Source: an uncultured Clostridium sp.
GTDB taxonomy: Bacteria; Bacillota; Clostridia; TANB77; CAG-508
Assembly: GCA_947569365.1 (NCBI GenBank)
Contig: CANOSM010000008.1
Coordinates: 1-64,000, forward strand
DNA length: 64,000 bases
Direction of reading: 5' to 3'
The translations under genes and the position numbers were made by a program. This document shows, one piece after another, positions 35,015-43,953 of the stretch (its first letter is position 1; every line of letters begins with the position of its first letter). The notes under the pieces were generated by a model that did not search any database, had not been told where the DNA came from, and was given only the letters and a program-made list of their open reading frames with translations.

Positions 35015-35374
35015 TTATTTCATTAATTTCTTTATTTCTTTATCAATAAATTCTTTTATTAAAGGTATATCATTTATTGCTGTATCAAAAATTATACTAT
35101 AATCCATATCATAATATCCATGTGCAAAACGATTTCTCATTCCTCTTATTTCATTCCAGTTTATATCATTTTGTGTTGCTACAATATAATCTTGTGTTAA
35201 ATGATTAACAAGTTCTCCTATTTGAAATATAGGCATAGAAATTGCATTTCTAAATACAACATTAAGATTAAAATCTTCTATATTTTTTCCAAACATATCA
35301 AATGTTTTTTCTATTTGTTCACAATATTCTTTCATGTGTAATAACACTGTTAAATCTCTATTTAAATTACTCAT
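35015..35374 (-). CDS. HepT-like HEPN RNase toxin (DUF86)
   Basis: 119 residues, all-helical. The R-x4-6-H RNase motif is in RNRFAHGYYDMDY near the C-terminus, as in HepT. It overlaps its MNT partner by 8 bp. Unlike the pair at 19205-19955, both genes of this pair are intact. Confidence 0.88.
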   Translation of the reverse strand: MSNLNRDLTVLLHMKEYCEQIEKTFDMFGKNIEDFNLNVVFRNAISMPIFQIGELVNHLTQDYIVATQNDINWNEIRGMRNRFAHGYYDMDYSIIFDTAINDIPLIKEFIDKEIKKLMK

Positions 35375-35708
35375 ATATATTTAATCTCTCTTTCTTTACT
35401 TCGTTATAAAATATATTTTTAGCAAGTTTTATTGTGTCACTATCATATTCTATATCATCTGTATATGTTTCTTCTATTACAATATCAATTTGCTTTTTTA
35501 AGATTTGTTCTATTTCACAAGCAAGAGCAGATAATTGCAAAAGTGTTTTTAAGTTTCCTTTTTTTATCATAATATCAACATCAGATTGTTGATTCGCTTC
35601 ACCTCTTGCATATGAGCCAAATATATATGCTTTTTCAATCCCATATTTTTTTAATATATCATATATCATTTCTTTTATTTCCTCAATTGTATATACGTTT
35701 TCATGCAT
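35367..35708 (-). CDS. MntA-like nucleotidyltransferase antitoxin
   Basis: 113 residues. Core GSYARGEANQQSDVDIMI with GS and DxD metal ligands, the minimal nucleotidyltransferase fold. It is expected to neutralise the adjacent HepT-like toxin. RBS aaggtga. Confidence 0.88.
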   Translation of the reverse strand: MHENVYTIEEIKEMIYDILKKYGIEKAYIFGSYARGEANQQSDVDIMIKKGNLKTLLQLSALACEIEQILKKQIDIVIEETYTDDIEYDSDTIKLAKNIFYNEVKKERLNIYE

Positions 35709-35913
35709 ATTTATAATTCACCTTCTTCTTTATAATATTGATATCCATATCTATATATTACCATTCTTTTAATGTTTTATCAACTTCTATAAAAAAAACT
35801 ATTATTTTTACATAATATTTGAATGGAAGAATTTTTATGGGATAGATAATATATTATGTTTATATTTTCCATAATTTTAACAAAAGTATGCTAATTAAAA
35901 ATGAATATTTCTA

Positions 35914-35942
35914 TTGACAAAAAATAAAAAAACTAGTATACT
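35914..35942 (+). promoter_or_regulatory. Promoter of rpmF
   Basis: TTGACA - 17 nt - TATACT, 68 bp before rpmF. The remaining interval from 35709 is AT-rich without other signals. Confidence 0.75.
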
Positions 35943-36010
35943 ATCTTAGTAACTTTAAGTGAAAAATTAAATCTATATAAATAAACAAGAAGAAATAAGG
36001 AGGGAGTAAA

Positions 36011-36196
36011 ATGGCACAACCAAAAAGAAGATGGTCAAAAGCAAGAACAGGATTAAAAAGATCTACATGGAAGATAGAGGCTAAAAATTTAGCTACATGT
36101 CCACATTGTCATCAACCAGTAATGCAACATAGAGTATGTTCAAATTGCGGATATTATAATGGAAAAGAAATAATAGCAACAGAGACTAACAATTAA
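36011..36196 (+). CDS. rpmF: 50S ribosomal protein L32
   Basis: 61 residues beginning MAQPKRRWSKARTG. It is the zinc form with CPHCH and CSNCG pairs. RBS aaggaggg. It is monocistronic with its own promoter and terminator; the DUF177 gene that often precedes it is absent here. Confidence 0.96.
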   Translation: MAQPKRRWSKARTGLKRSTWKIEAKNLATCPHCHQPVMQHRVCSNCGYYNGKEIIATETNN

Positions 36197-36210
36197 TTAA
36201 AAAGATATAA

Positions 36211-36268
36211 AAAAGAGATACATAAAGTTTATTTTGAATAAAAATAGATTTTATGTGTCTCTTTTTAT
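36211..36268 (+). terminator. Terminator after rpmF
   Basis: AAAAGAGATACATAAA pairs with TTTATGTGTCTCTTTT (one G-T pair), followed by T residues. Confidence 0.8.
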
Positions 36269-36403
36269 TTTTCGTATGCAATTATAAATATTATCAGATT
36301 ACTACTATTAAATAATAAATTTTTAAAAAGTTGAAAAAAAATAATATGTATAATAGAATATAAAAATAAAAGATTACTTAAATATTTAAAGTAGGAGCTA
36401 GAT

Positions 36404-38131
36404 ATGAAAGAAAATGAAAGAAATAAAAATCACCATAATGTAATTATAGATATATTAATAATATTAGCTGTAGCAATATTTTTATCTCTACCATTATTAA
36501 GTAAAAATATAAATGTTTTAAGAGATGATGGAATACAACATATAATAAGAGCAAAAGAAACAGGAGACTCTATTAAAAACTTAGAAAGTTCAAAAGTTTT
36601 AATAAACTTATGTAATGGATTTGGTTATTCATGGGACTTATTTTATGGTAATTTTACATCTTTTATAACAGGAATTATATATATAATAGTAAACTCAGAA
36701 ATAATAGCATTTAAAATAGTACTATTTTTATTATTACTATTTTCAGGAATCTCAATGTATATAAGTATGAAAGCAATATTTAAAAATAATACACTTAGTT
36801 TAGTTACAGCTATAATTTATATGACTGCACCATACCACTTAAATGATATGTATATGCGATATGCTATAGGAGAATTTGCTGCATTTATTTTCATTCCATT
36901 AGTATTTGCTGGATTAAATTCAATTATAAAAAAAGAGGAAAATAAAAGCTATTTACTTTTAATTATTGGAGCATCAGGACTTATATTAAGTCATTTACTT
37001 TCTAGTACAATTGTAGCTATATTTTGCTTTATATACCTAATATGTAACATACAAAAATTAAAAGATAAACAAGTAGTAAAAAAATTAATAATATCCATAT
37101 GTTCAATATTATTAATAACTTCATATTATTGGATTCCAATGATAGAATCAACTATGCTGGCTAAATATGAAGTGTATGAAGAAAATAAAATGAGTACTAT
37201 AGAAAGCGTAAATTCACATAGAGTAGGTTTAAAAACATTACTTAATAGTAAGAAAAACTTTCAAATACATGAGATAGGATTAGCTACAATAATATTAGTA
37301 GGAATATCTATACTAAAATATAAAAAGATAAATAAGGATGATAAAAAAATATATTGTATTTTTTTGTGTTTTGGTATTTTAAGCATAATACTAACCACAA
37401 AGTATATAAATTGGGGAAAACTACCTAAAGAATTTCTAATAATACAATTTCCATGGCGTATGTTAGAATTTTCGAGTTATTTTTTAAGTGTAATTGCAGG
37501 AATAGGATTTATAAATATAATAAAAGATGCAAAATGGAAAGACATAGTTTCTGTAATATTAATATGCATAATACTAATAATGCCACTAAGAAAAAGAATT
37601 GATTATAAAAAATATGAAATCAAAAATCCAAAAATAGGAACAGTCTATCAAAATAGCATATATGGAACTAATGCAGGAGCTGCTAAATTTGAATATCTTC
37701 CTAAAAAAGCATATGAAAATATAGAATATATAGCTTTAAGAGACGACAATACAAAAATTATTACAGGAGAAGTAAATATAAAAAATGAAAACAAAAATAA
37801 TAAAAAACTAAAACTTACACTAGAATGTAAAACAGATTATATAGAATTAGAACTTCCATATATATATTATTCAGGATATAACATATACTTAGATAGACAC
37901 AAAATTAAATATACAGAATCTGAAAATGGTTTTATTAAATTAAAAGTAGAGAATAAAAAAGACAAGAATATAAATATAGAAGTAGATTATAAAGGAAGTA
38001 CCATAACGAAAATATCATACTTATTATCAATAACTGGAGCAATATTATTTATAAGTTTGATTTTTTTCAAGAGAAAACAGCAGTTAAAAGAGATAAAAGA
38101 TGAAAATATATTGAAAAAAAACGAAAACTAG
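36404..38131 (+). CDS. Polytopic membrane protein (PTPS-related family)
   Basis: 575 residues with about eleven membrane spans and a C-terminal soluble domain (about 420-540) before the last span. The NLCNGFGYSWDLFYGN and APYHLNDMYMRYAIGEFAAF segments match the membrane family annotated as 6-pyruvoyl-tetrahydropterin synthase-related, which resembles GT-C glycosyltransferases. The role is unknown, possibly cell-surface glycan transfer. RBS aggag. Confidence 0.75.
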   Translation: MKENERNKNHHNVIIDILIILAVAIFLSLPLLSKNINVLRDDGIQHIIRAKETGDSIKNLESSKVLINLCNGFGYSWDLFYGNFTSFITGIIYIIVNSEIIAFKIVLFLLLLFSGISMYISMKAIFKNNTLSLVTAIIYMTAPYHLNDMYMRYAIGEFAAFIFIPLVFAGLNSIIKKEENKSYLLLIIGASGLILSHLLSSTIVAIFCFIYLICNIQKLKDKQVVKKLIISICSILLITSYYWIPMIESTMLAKYEVYEENKMSTIESVNSHRVGLKTLLNSKKNFQIHEIGLATIILVGISILKYKKINKDDKKIYCIFLCFGILSIILTTKYINWGKLPKEFLIIQFPWRMLEFSSYFLSVIAGIGFINIIKDAKWKDIVSVILICIILIMPLRKRIDYKKYEIKNPKIGTVYQNSIYGTNAGAAKFEYLPKKAYENIEYIALRDDNTKIITGEVNIKNENKNNKKLKLTLECKTDYIELELPYIYYSGYNIYLDRHKIKYTESENGFIKLKVENKKDKNINIEVDYKGSTITKISYLLSITGAILFISLIFFKRKQQLKEIKDENILKKNEN

Positions 38132-38168
38132 TATAAAATAGTACTACTTATAAAATAGAGGTGATAAA

Positions 38169-39497
38169 ATGGCAAAACTTGCAGTAGCAATAGTAGGCAA
38201 ACCAAATGTTGGAAAATCAACATTTTTTAATTATATAGTAGGTCAAAGAATCTCAATAGTAGAAGACAAACCAGGAATTACAAGAGACAGAGTATATGCA
38301 GAGGCAAATTGGAGAGGAATAGATTTTACATTAATAGATACTGCAGGAATTGAACCTGAATCAGATGATATAATAATATCTCAGATGAGAGAACAGGCAA
38401 ATATTGCAATTAACATAGCAGATGTAATAGTTTTTTTAACTGATATAAAACAAGGAGTTACAGCAATTGATGAAGAAATAGCATTAATGCTAAAAAAGTC
38501 TAAAAAGCCAATAGTACTAGTATGTAATAAAGCAGATAATTTTGGAGATACTCCAAATGAAATATATGAATTTTATAACTTAGGAATAGGAACACCATAC
38601 CCAGTATCATCAGTTAACGCACTAGGAATAGGAGATGTATTAGATGCCATATACGAAAATTTTCCTAAAAATAATACACAAGATGATGATGGAGAAATCA
38701 TAAAAGTAGCAGTAATTGGCAAACCAAATGTAGGGAAATCATCACTAATAAATAAAATAATGGGTGAAAATAGAGTTATAGTAAGTAACATTGCAGGTAC
38801 TACTAGAGATGCTATAGATTCAGAATTTGAAAATGAATTTGGAAAATATATATTTATAGATACAGCAGGAATAAGAAGAAAAAGTAAAGTAACAGAAAAT
38901 ATAGAAAAATTTAGTGTAATGAGAACTAATCTAGCAATAGAAAGATCTGATGTGTGTTTAGTATTAATAGATGCAGTAGAAGGATTAAGTGAACAAGATA
39001 CTAAAATTATAGGTGAAGCTCATGAAGCAGGAAAAGGACTTATAATAGCTGTTAATAAATGGGATGAAATAGAAAAAGAAACAGGAACTTTAGAGAAATT
39101 TGAAAAAGAATTAAAAAATAAACTTGGATTTGCAAGTTATGCGCCAATAATGTTTATATCAGCAAAAACAGGACAAAGAGTAAATAAATTATTTGAAATG
39201 ATAAATAAAGTTGCAAGTCAAAATGCTATAAGAATATCAACATCAGTTTTAAATGATGTTATAAACCAAGCAATTGCTGTAGTACAACCACCAACAGATA
39301 AAGGAAGAAGATTAAAACTTTATTATGGAACACAAGCTACAACAAAACCACCAACATTTGTAATATTTGTAAATAATAAAGAATTATTTCACTTTTCATA
39401 TCAAAGATATATTATAAATTGTTTAAGAAATAATTTTGGATTAGAAGGCACACCAGTAAGACTCATAATAAGAGAAAAAGGTGAAAAGGAGGAATAA
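38169..39497 (+). CDS. der: Ribosome biogenesis GTPase Der (EngA)
   Basis: 442 residues. Two tandem GTPase domains, each with G1 GKPNVGKS, DTAG and NKxD motifs (NKAD; NKWD), then the C-terminal KH-like domain. Needed for 50S assembly. RBS gaggtg. der-plsY-gpsA is the conserved Firmicute order. Confidence 0.97.
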   Translation: MAKLAVAIVGKPNVGKSTFFNYIVGQRISIVEDKPGITRDRVYAEANWRGIDFTLIDTAGIEPESDDIIISQMREQANIAINIADVIVFLTDIKQGVTAIDEEIALMLKKSKKPIVLVCNKADNFGDTPNEIYEFYNLGIGTPYPVSSVNALGIGDVLDAIYENFPKNNTQDDDGEIIKVAVIGKPNVGKSSLINKIMGENRVIVSNIAGTTRDAIDSEFENEFGKYIFIDTAGIRRKSKVTENIEKFSVMRTNLAIERSDVCLVLIDAVEGLSEQDTKIIGEAHEAGKGLIIAVNKWDEIEKETGTLEKFEKELKNKLGFASYAPIMFISAKTGQRVNKLFEMINKVASQNAIRISTSVLNDVINQAIAVVQPPTDKGRRLKLYYGTQATTKPPTFVIFVNNKELFHFSYQRYIINCLRNNFGLEGTPVRLIIREKGEKEE

Positions 39498-39502
39498 AAT
39501 AT

Positions 39503-40123
39503 ATGAAAATAGGTATATCTATTGCGATAATAGCATATTTAATAGGAAGTATAAGTTTCTCAGTTATTTTTACTAAAAAACTAGCAGGTTTTGATGTAAG
39601 AGAAAAAGGCAGTAAAAGTGCAGGAAGTACAAATGTTTTAAGGACAGCAGGAAAAAAAGTTGCAATACTAACATTAATTTGTGATATTCTAAAAGGAATA
39701 GTAGCAGTATTACTTTCAGTATATATAGGAAATAAAAGTAATTATAATCATCCAGAAATTTTAGTACAAATAGCAGCACTATTTGTTGCAATTGGTCATA
39801 CATTTCCGATATTTTTTAAATTTAAAGGAGGCAAAGGTGTTGCAACAAGTCTAGGAGTTTTAATGCTAATTAATTGGAAATTAGGATTAATACTACTTAT
39901 ATATGCACTTGTATTAATAATACTTACTAGAATGGTTTCTTTAGGATCAATTGCAGCATCAATACTACTTCCAATACTAACAATATTTATATCAGATAAT
40001 TATTTAGTACCAGGAAATTATTTTATTTTTACTGTACTAATAGCCATATTTGTTTGCTATAATCATAGAGAAAATATAAAAAGATTAATGAATGGAAATG
40101 AAAATAGAATAAGTTTTAGTTAA
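39503..40123 (+). CDS. plsY: Glycerol-3-phosphate acyltransferase PlsY
   Basis: 206 residues with about five membrane spans. The PlsY loops GSKSAGSTNVLRTAGKK, HTFPIFFKFKGGKGVAT and CYNHRENIKRL are intact. It transfers acyl from acyl-phosphate to glycerol 3-phosphate. It lies 5 bp after der. Confidence 0.95.
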   Translation: MKIGISIAIIAYLIGSISFSVIFTKKLAGFDVREKGSKSAGSTNVLRTAGKKVAILTLICDILKGIVAVLLSVYIGNKSNYNHPEILVQIAALFVAIGHTFPIFFKFKGGKGVATSLGVLMLINWKLGLILLIYALVLIILTRMVSLGSIAASILLPILTIFISDNYLVPGNYFIFTVLIAIFVCYNHRENIKRLMNGNENRISFS

Positions 40124-40188
40124 AATAAAATTTTATATTTATAATGTAATATTGATTTAAATTTAGGATAAAATAAAGGAGAGATTTT

Positions 40189-41172
40189 ATGAAAAATATA
40201 GCTATAATTGGAAGCGGAAGTTGGGGAGTAGCAATTGCTATATATCTTGCAGGAAAAGGACATAATATAAAAATATGGTCTTTTAGCAAAGAAGAATGTG
40301 ATATGATAAATAATGAAAGAAAGTGCATGTTCTTACCAAATGCAACTATAAATGAAAATATACAATGCTTAATGGATTATAAAGAAGTTATTGAAGATTC
40401 TGATATTATATTTCATGTAACACCATCAAAATTTACAAGAGATATAGTATGTGAATATAAGAAGTATGTTAAAGACCAACCAATAATTATATGTTCAAAA
40501 GGATTTGAATCATCAACTTTAAAAACATTAGATGAAGTTATAAAAGAAGAATTGCCAAATTCAAAAATAGGTGTTTTATCAGGACCAAGCCATGCAGAAG
40601 AAGTCTCACTTAATGTTCCAACAGCTTTAGTTGTAGCATGTGAAGATACTACTGTTTCAGATATGGTTGTAGATATATTTAAAAGTGAAACAATGAGAAT
40701 GTATACATCTAAAGATGTAAAAGGAGTAGAACTTGGAGGAGCATTAAAAAACATAATAGCTTTTTGTGCAGGTGTATGTGCAGGACTTGAATTAGGAGAT
40801 AATACCTTTGCAGCATTAATAACAAGAGGATTAGTAGAAATTTCAAGACTCGGAGTTGCAATGGGAGGAAATAAAGATACATTTTATGGACTAACAGGTC
40901 TTGGCGATTTAATAGTAACTTGTGCAAGTGAACATAGTAGAAATAGAAAAACTGGTATATTAATTGGTAAAGGAAAAGCCATAGAAGAGACAAGAAAAAT
41001 TGTTGGTATGACAATAGAAAGTATTGATAATATAGAAGTAGCATATAAGCTATCTAAAAAATATAATATAGAGATGCCTATAGTAAATACAGTATATGAA
41101 GTTTTATTTAATAAATTAGATCCAAAAGAAGGTGTTAATATATTAATGACAAGAAGTCTAAAAGAAGAATAG
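40189..41172 (+). CDS. gpsA: Glycerol-3-phosphate dehydrogenase (NAD(P)+)
   Basis: 327 residues. Rossmann GSGSWGVAIA, catalytic Lys in GALKNIIAFCAG, and GLTGLGDLIVTC followed by SRNRKTG are signatures. It produces the glycerol 3-phosphate used by PlsY. RBS aaggaga. Confidence 0.96.
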   Translation: MKNIAIIGSGSWGVAIAIYLAGKGHNIKIWSFSKEECDMINNERKCMFLPNATINENIQCLMDYKEVIEDSDIIFHVTPSKFTRDIVCEYKKYVKDQPIIICSKGFESSTLKTLDEVIKEELPNSKIGVLSGPSHAEEVSLNVPTALVVACEDTTVSDMVVDIFKSETMRMYTSKDVKGVELGGALKNIIAFCAGVCAGLELGDNTFAALITRGLVEISRLGVAMGGNKDTFYGLTGLGDLIVTCASEHSRNRKTGILIGKGKAIEETRKIVGMTIESIDNIEVAYKLSKKYNIEMPIVNTVYEVLFNKLDPKEGVNILMTRSLKEE

Positions 41173-41215
41173 AAATAAAAAATAAATATTATATATAAAT
41201 AATGGAGGTATAAAT

Positions 41216-41764
41216 ATGGGATTTTTTGATGATATAACTAAAAAGATTTCAGAAACAACAACTAGTGTTTCTGAAAAAACAGATAAGATTGCAAAAGAAT
41301 CTAGATTAAAAAAGAAATTGACAGAAAATAGTACAAAAGAAGGGAAAATGTATAATGAATTAGGAAAACTTGTACTAGAAAAAAAAGATGATATTGAAGA
41401 AATAAAAAAAGTAATTTCAGAATATACAGATAAATTTGATGAAATGAATAAAGAAAATGAATCAATAAGAAATGAAATCTTATTATTAAATAATAAAAAG
41501 AAATGTGTAAATTGTGGAGCTGAGATAGATGCACAATCTTCATTCTGTCCAGAATGTGGTAAAGAACAGGAAAAACAAGTAGTAGAAGAAAAAACTGAAG
41601 AAGAAAAACTACCAGAAGGAAAAAGAAGATGTGTTGGCTGTAATGAAATTATAGAAATAAAATATACTTTTTGTCCATTATGTGGAGCACAAAATGGTGA
41701 AGTAGAGCAAAGCTTAGAAGGCGAAGTAATAGAAGAAAAAAAGGAAAAGGAAAAGGAAAATTAA
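41216..41764 (+). CDS. Coiled-coil protein with two zinc ribbons
   Basis: 182 residues. A coiled coil (about 1-90) is followed by zinc ribbons CVNCGAEID...CPECGKEQ and CVGCNEIIE...CPLCGAQN and an acidic/Lys-Glu tail. It is similar in design to the protein at 16945. Its stop overlaps the dtd start (taATG). The function is unknown. Confidence 0.75.
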   Translation: MGFFDDITKKISETTTSVSEKTDKIAKESRLKKKLTENSTKEGKMYNELGKLVLEKKDDIEEIKKVISEYTDKFDEMNKENESIRNEILLLNNKKKCVNCGAEIDAQSSFCPECGKEQEKQVVEEKTEEEKLPEGKRRCVGCNEIIEIKYTFCPLCGAQNGEVEQSLEGEVIEEKKEKEKEN

Positions 41765-42201
41765 TGAAAATTACAATTCAAAGAGTAAAAGAAGCAAATG
41801 TAAAAGTTGACGAAAAAATAGTAGGAGAAATAAAAAAAGGATTTTTAGTTTTATTAGGAATAACACATTCTGATACAGAAGAAAATATTAATTATCTCGT
41901 TAAAAAATTATGTAATTTAAGAGTATTTGAAGACGAAAATGAAAAAATGAATTTATCAATTAAAGATATAGATGGAGAACTTTTGATAGTTTCTCAATTT
42001 ACACTTTATGCAGATACTAGTCATGGAAATAGACCAAGTTTTACAGAAAGTGCTAAACCAGAATATGCAAATCAATTATACGAAATATTTATAGATAAAT
42101 GCCAAAAAGAAGTTAAAAAAGTAGAGCATGGAATATTTGGTGCACATATGAAAGTTTCTCTTATAAATGATGGACCTGTTACTATAAATATTGAAAATTA
42201 G
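41764..42201 (+). CDS. dtd: D-aminoacyl-tRNA deacylase
   Basis: 145 residues. It hydrolyses D-aminoacyl- and Gly-mischarged tRNAs. The active-site motifs SQFTLYAD and GxxMKVSLINDGPVT (here GAHMKVSL, then GPVTI) are present. Translationally coupled to the upstream gene. Its 3' end overlaps the convergent gene by 4 bp. Confidence 0.96.
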   Translation: MKITIQRVKEANVKVDEKIVGEIKKGFLVLLGITHSDTEENINYLVKKLCNLRVFEDENEKMNLSIKDIDGELLIVSQFTLYADTSHGNRPSFTESAKPEYANQLYEIFIDKCQKEVKKVEHGIFGAHMKVSLINDGPVTINIEN

Positions 42202-42482
42202 TATGGATATCTTTCATATAGATACTTAATTATATTATCAATATTTGAAGGGGTAACTTGTAAGTAAAGATTTTCATCTAAATTAATCCAAGCATATATA
42301 TTAAATTTCTCATTATTATCAATAACAGCAGATATAATATCACACATTTCTATAGGATTTTGAAATGATATTTTATAATCCTCAGAAATATTGATATTAT
42401 CTTTAGGATAATTATTAAAAAAAAGTGTTATGAAATCTTTTACAGAAGATACATTATTACTAAAAAGAAAAACATTTGACAT
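42198..42482 (-). CDS. Small hypothetical protein, convergent with dtd
   Basis: 94 residues, soluble, acidic/Asn-rich. It has a clear aaggag RBS, which supports a real gene. No family recognised. Confidence 0.6.
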   Translation of the reverse strand: MSNVFLFSNNVSSVKDFITLFFNNYPKDNINISEDYKISFQNPIEMCDIISAVIDNNEKFNIYAWINLDENLYLQVTPSNIDNIIKYLYERYPY

Positions 42483-42564
42483 ATTAAATCTCCTTAAAAA
42501 TTAGTATTTATTAATTAGTATGTACAATTTTTTATAAAAAAACATAAAAAAAGCGCAAAAAAAC

Positions 42565-42592
42565 TTGCAATTGATAAAATCTATGTTATAAT
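42565..42592 (+). promoter_or_regulatory. Promoter of the 42636 gene
   Basis: TTGCAA - 16 nt - TATAAT, 43 bp before the start codon. Confidence 0.6.
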
Positions 42593-42635
42593 TATAGTAT
42601 AATGTTTAATGAGAAATAAAGGAGTAGATAATTGT

Positions 42636-42995
42636 ATGAAAAAGTTAAGCAATTTAAAAATATTAGTAGTTATAGCTTTAATAGCAATTATAATGGGAAT
42701 AAATACAATGGTAGCATATGCAACTGAAACAGCAACAGATATTTCAACAATATCAGAATCAGGTTCAACAAATGAAACATCAGATACTTCAACAATTAAT
42801 GAAATTGATACAGCTGGTGATATTAAAGATGAAAATAATACAGCAGAAGATAATACTATAGTATTAGAAAATGAAGTTCCAGATAAGGAAATACCTGATG
42901 CTGGTAAAGAAGATACAGTATTATTAGTATTAATAGGAATAGTTGTAGTATCATCTATTTATACATATTCTAAAGTTAAAAAATATAATATTTAA
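42636..42995 (+). CDS. Small secreted protein with sortase-like C-terminus
   Basis: 119 residues from the ATG behind aaaggag. Signal peptide (about 1-30, cleavage likely after VAYA), a Ser/Thr/Asp/Glu-rich middle, then IPDAG, a membrane span and the basic tail KVKKYNI. That C-terminus has the layout of a cell-wall sorting signal, with IPDAG in place of LPxTG. The function is unknown. Confidence 0.7.
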   Translation: MKKLSNLKILVVIALIAIIMGINTMVAYATETATDISTISESGSTNETSDTSTINEIDTAGDIKDENNTAEDNTIVLENEVPDKEIPDAGKEDTVLLVLIGIVVVSSIYTYSKVKKYNI

Positions 42996-43014
42996 TTATA
43001 AAAAGTAATTAAGA

Positions 43015-43052
43015 TTAAATAAAGGTAGTAAAAGTACTATCTTTATTTTTTT
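43015..43052 (+). terminator. Terminator after the 42636 gene
   Basis: AAATAAAGGTAGTA-type arm pairs with TACTATCTTTATTT around a short loop, followed by T residues. Confidence 0.8.
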
Positions 43053-43086
43053 CATTTTAATATATGTTACAATTTTATTACATTGG

Positions 43087-43115
43087 TTGAAAAATAGCAA
43101 TTGATGCAATATAAT
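43087..43115 (+). promoter_or_regulatory. Promoter of the 43154-45141 operon
   Basis: TTGAAA - 17 nt - TATAAT, 38 bp before the start. Confidence 0.65.
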
Positions 43116-43153
43116 CTAATAGAAATTATAATACTAATTTGGAGGAATAAATT

Positions 43154-43699
43154 ATGGCTACATTTGCAGAATACATTTTAGGAGAACCTAATTTTATTAA
43201 AAAAGTAGAAATTGTACATTTTCTAAGTAAAAAACAAAATATTTTTTTCAATAATACTATAATAATGAAAGCTGAATTAGCAAGAGAATTTATTGATATA
43301 ATGAAATTAGATGTTGACAAAAATATGGTAATAACAGCATGTTTAATGTATTCTTGTTTAAGAATTGACACAGCAGATGAAGCAGAAAGAGCAAAGAAAT
43401 CAATTGATGAAGATAGAAAATTTCTAAAACAATTAGGATTCTCAGATAAATTTGCCAAAATATGCACAGAATATAATAGAAATTATATAGAATCTAATGA
43501 AGAGAGAGAAAAAGAAAGTGATATATTAGAAATTGTTGATCAATTTGGAGCAATGCTTGCAAATAGACAAGATAGATTAGCATATTCAGTTGAAGAAGCA
43601 ATGCATATATTAAAAAAGATTAATCTTAAAAATTCAGGGAATAAATATTTAGAATTATTTGAAGAATTTGTGGATGTTATGGAGGATATAAAAGTATGA
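43154..43699 (+). CDS. Unrecognised helical protein, first gene of the EndoQ-like operon
   Basis: 181 residues, mostly helical, soluble. Segments such as VITACLMYSCLRIDTADEAE and EIVDQFGAMLANR recall degenerate HD-domain proteins, but no HD pair is visible. RBS ggagg. It overlaps the next gene by 4 bp, so the two products may act together. Confidence 0.7.
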   Translation: MATFAEYILGEPNFIKKVEIVHFLSKKQNIFFNNTIIMKAELAREFIDIMKLDVDKNMVITACLMYSCLRIDTADEAERAKKSIDEDRKFLKQLGFSDKFAKICTEYNRNYIESNEEREKESDILEIVDQFGAMLANRQDRLAYSVEEAMHILKKINLKNSGNKYLELFEEFVDVMEDIKV

Positions 43700-43941
43700 T
43701 GGGACTACTTACAAAGTATCAGAAAGAAATGAATTGTTTAAGAAAAAATGATATTTCTGGTGCAATAAGAGAATTATATAATAATCAGGAAAGAATAGAA
43801 AAAGCTTTCTTAAGAAGAGAAAAAGAATTAACATATGCTGGAGATTTAGTAGAAGAAATAAGAAAAGCTAAACAAAAAATAAGACTAGTAAAAGAAGCAC
43901 CATTACTTCCAGGATTTACAATGAATGATTTAGAAGATTAA
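43696..43941 (+). CDS. Small charged helical protein
   Basis: 81 residues, Lys/Glu/Arg-rich and helical, with KEAPLLPGFTMNDLED at the C-terminus. It starts inside the previous gene behind ggagg. I do not recognise it. Its conserved operon-like spacing before the EndoQ-like gene is the only clue. Confidence 0.65.
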   Translation: MMGLLTKYQKEMNCLRKNDISGAIRELYNNQERIEKAFLRREKELTYAGDLVEEIRKAKQKIRLVKEAPLLPGFTMNDLED

Positions 43942-43953
43942 AAGGAGAATGAA

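Noticed and set aside
36404-38131. A true 6-pyruvoyl-tetrahydropterin synthase
   Set aside because: The name belongs to a membrane family only loosely related by annotation. This protein is polytopic and has none of the small enzyme's zinc-binding His motif in a soluble fold.
39573-41044. Leu/Tyr-rich minus-strand frames opposite plsY and gpsA
   Set aside because: Typical shadows of Lys/Asn/Ile codons in AT-rich genes; no RBS, and the plus-strand genes are certain.
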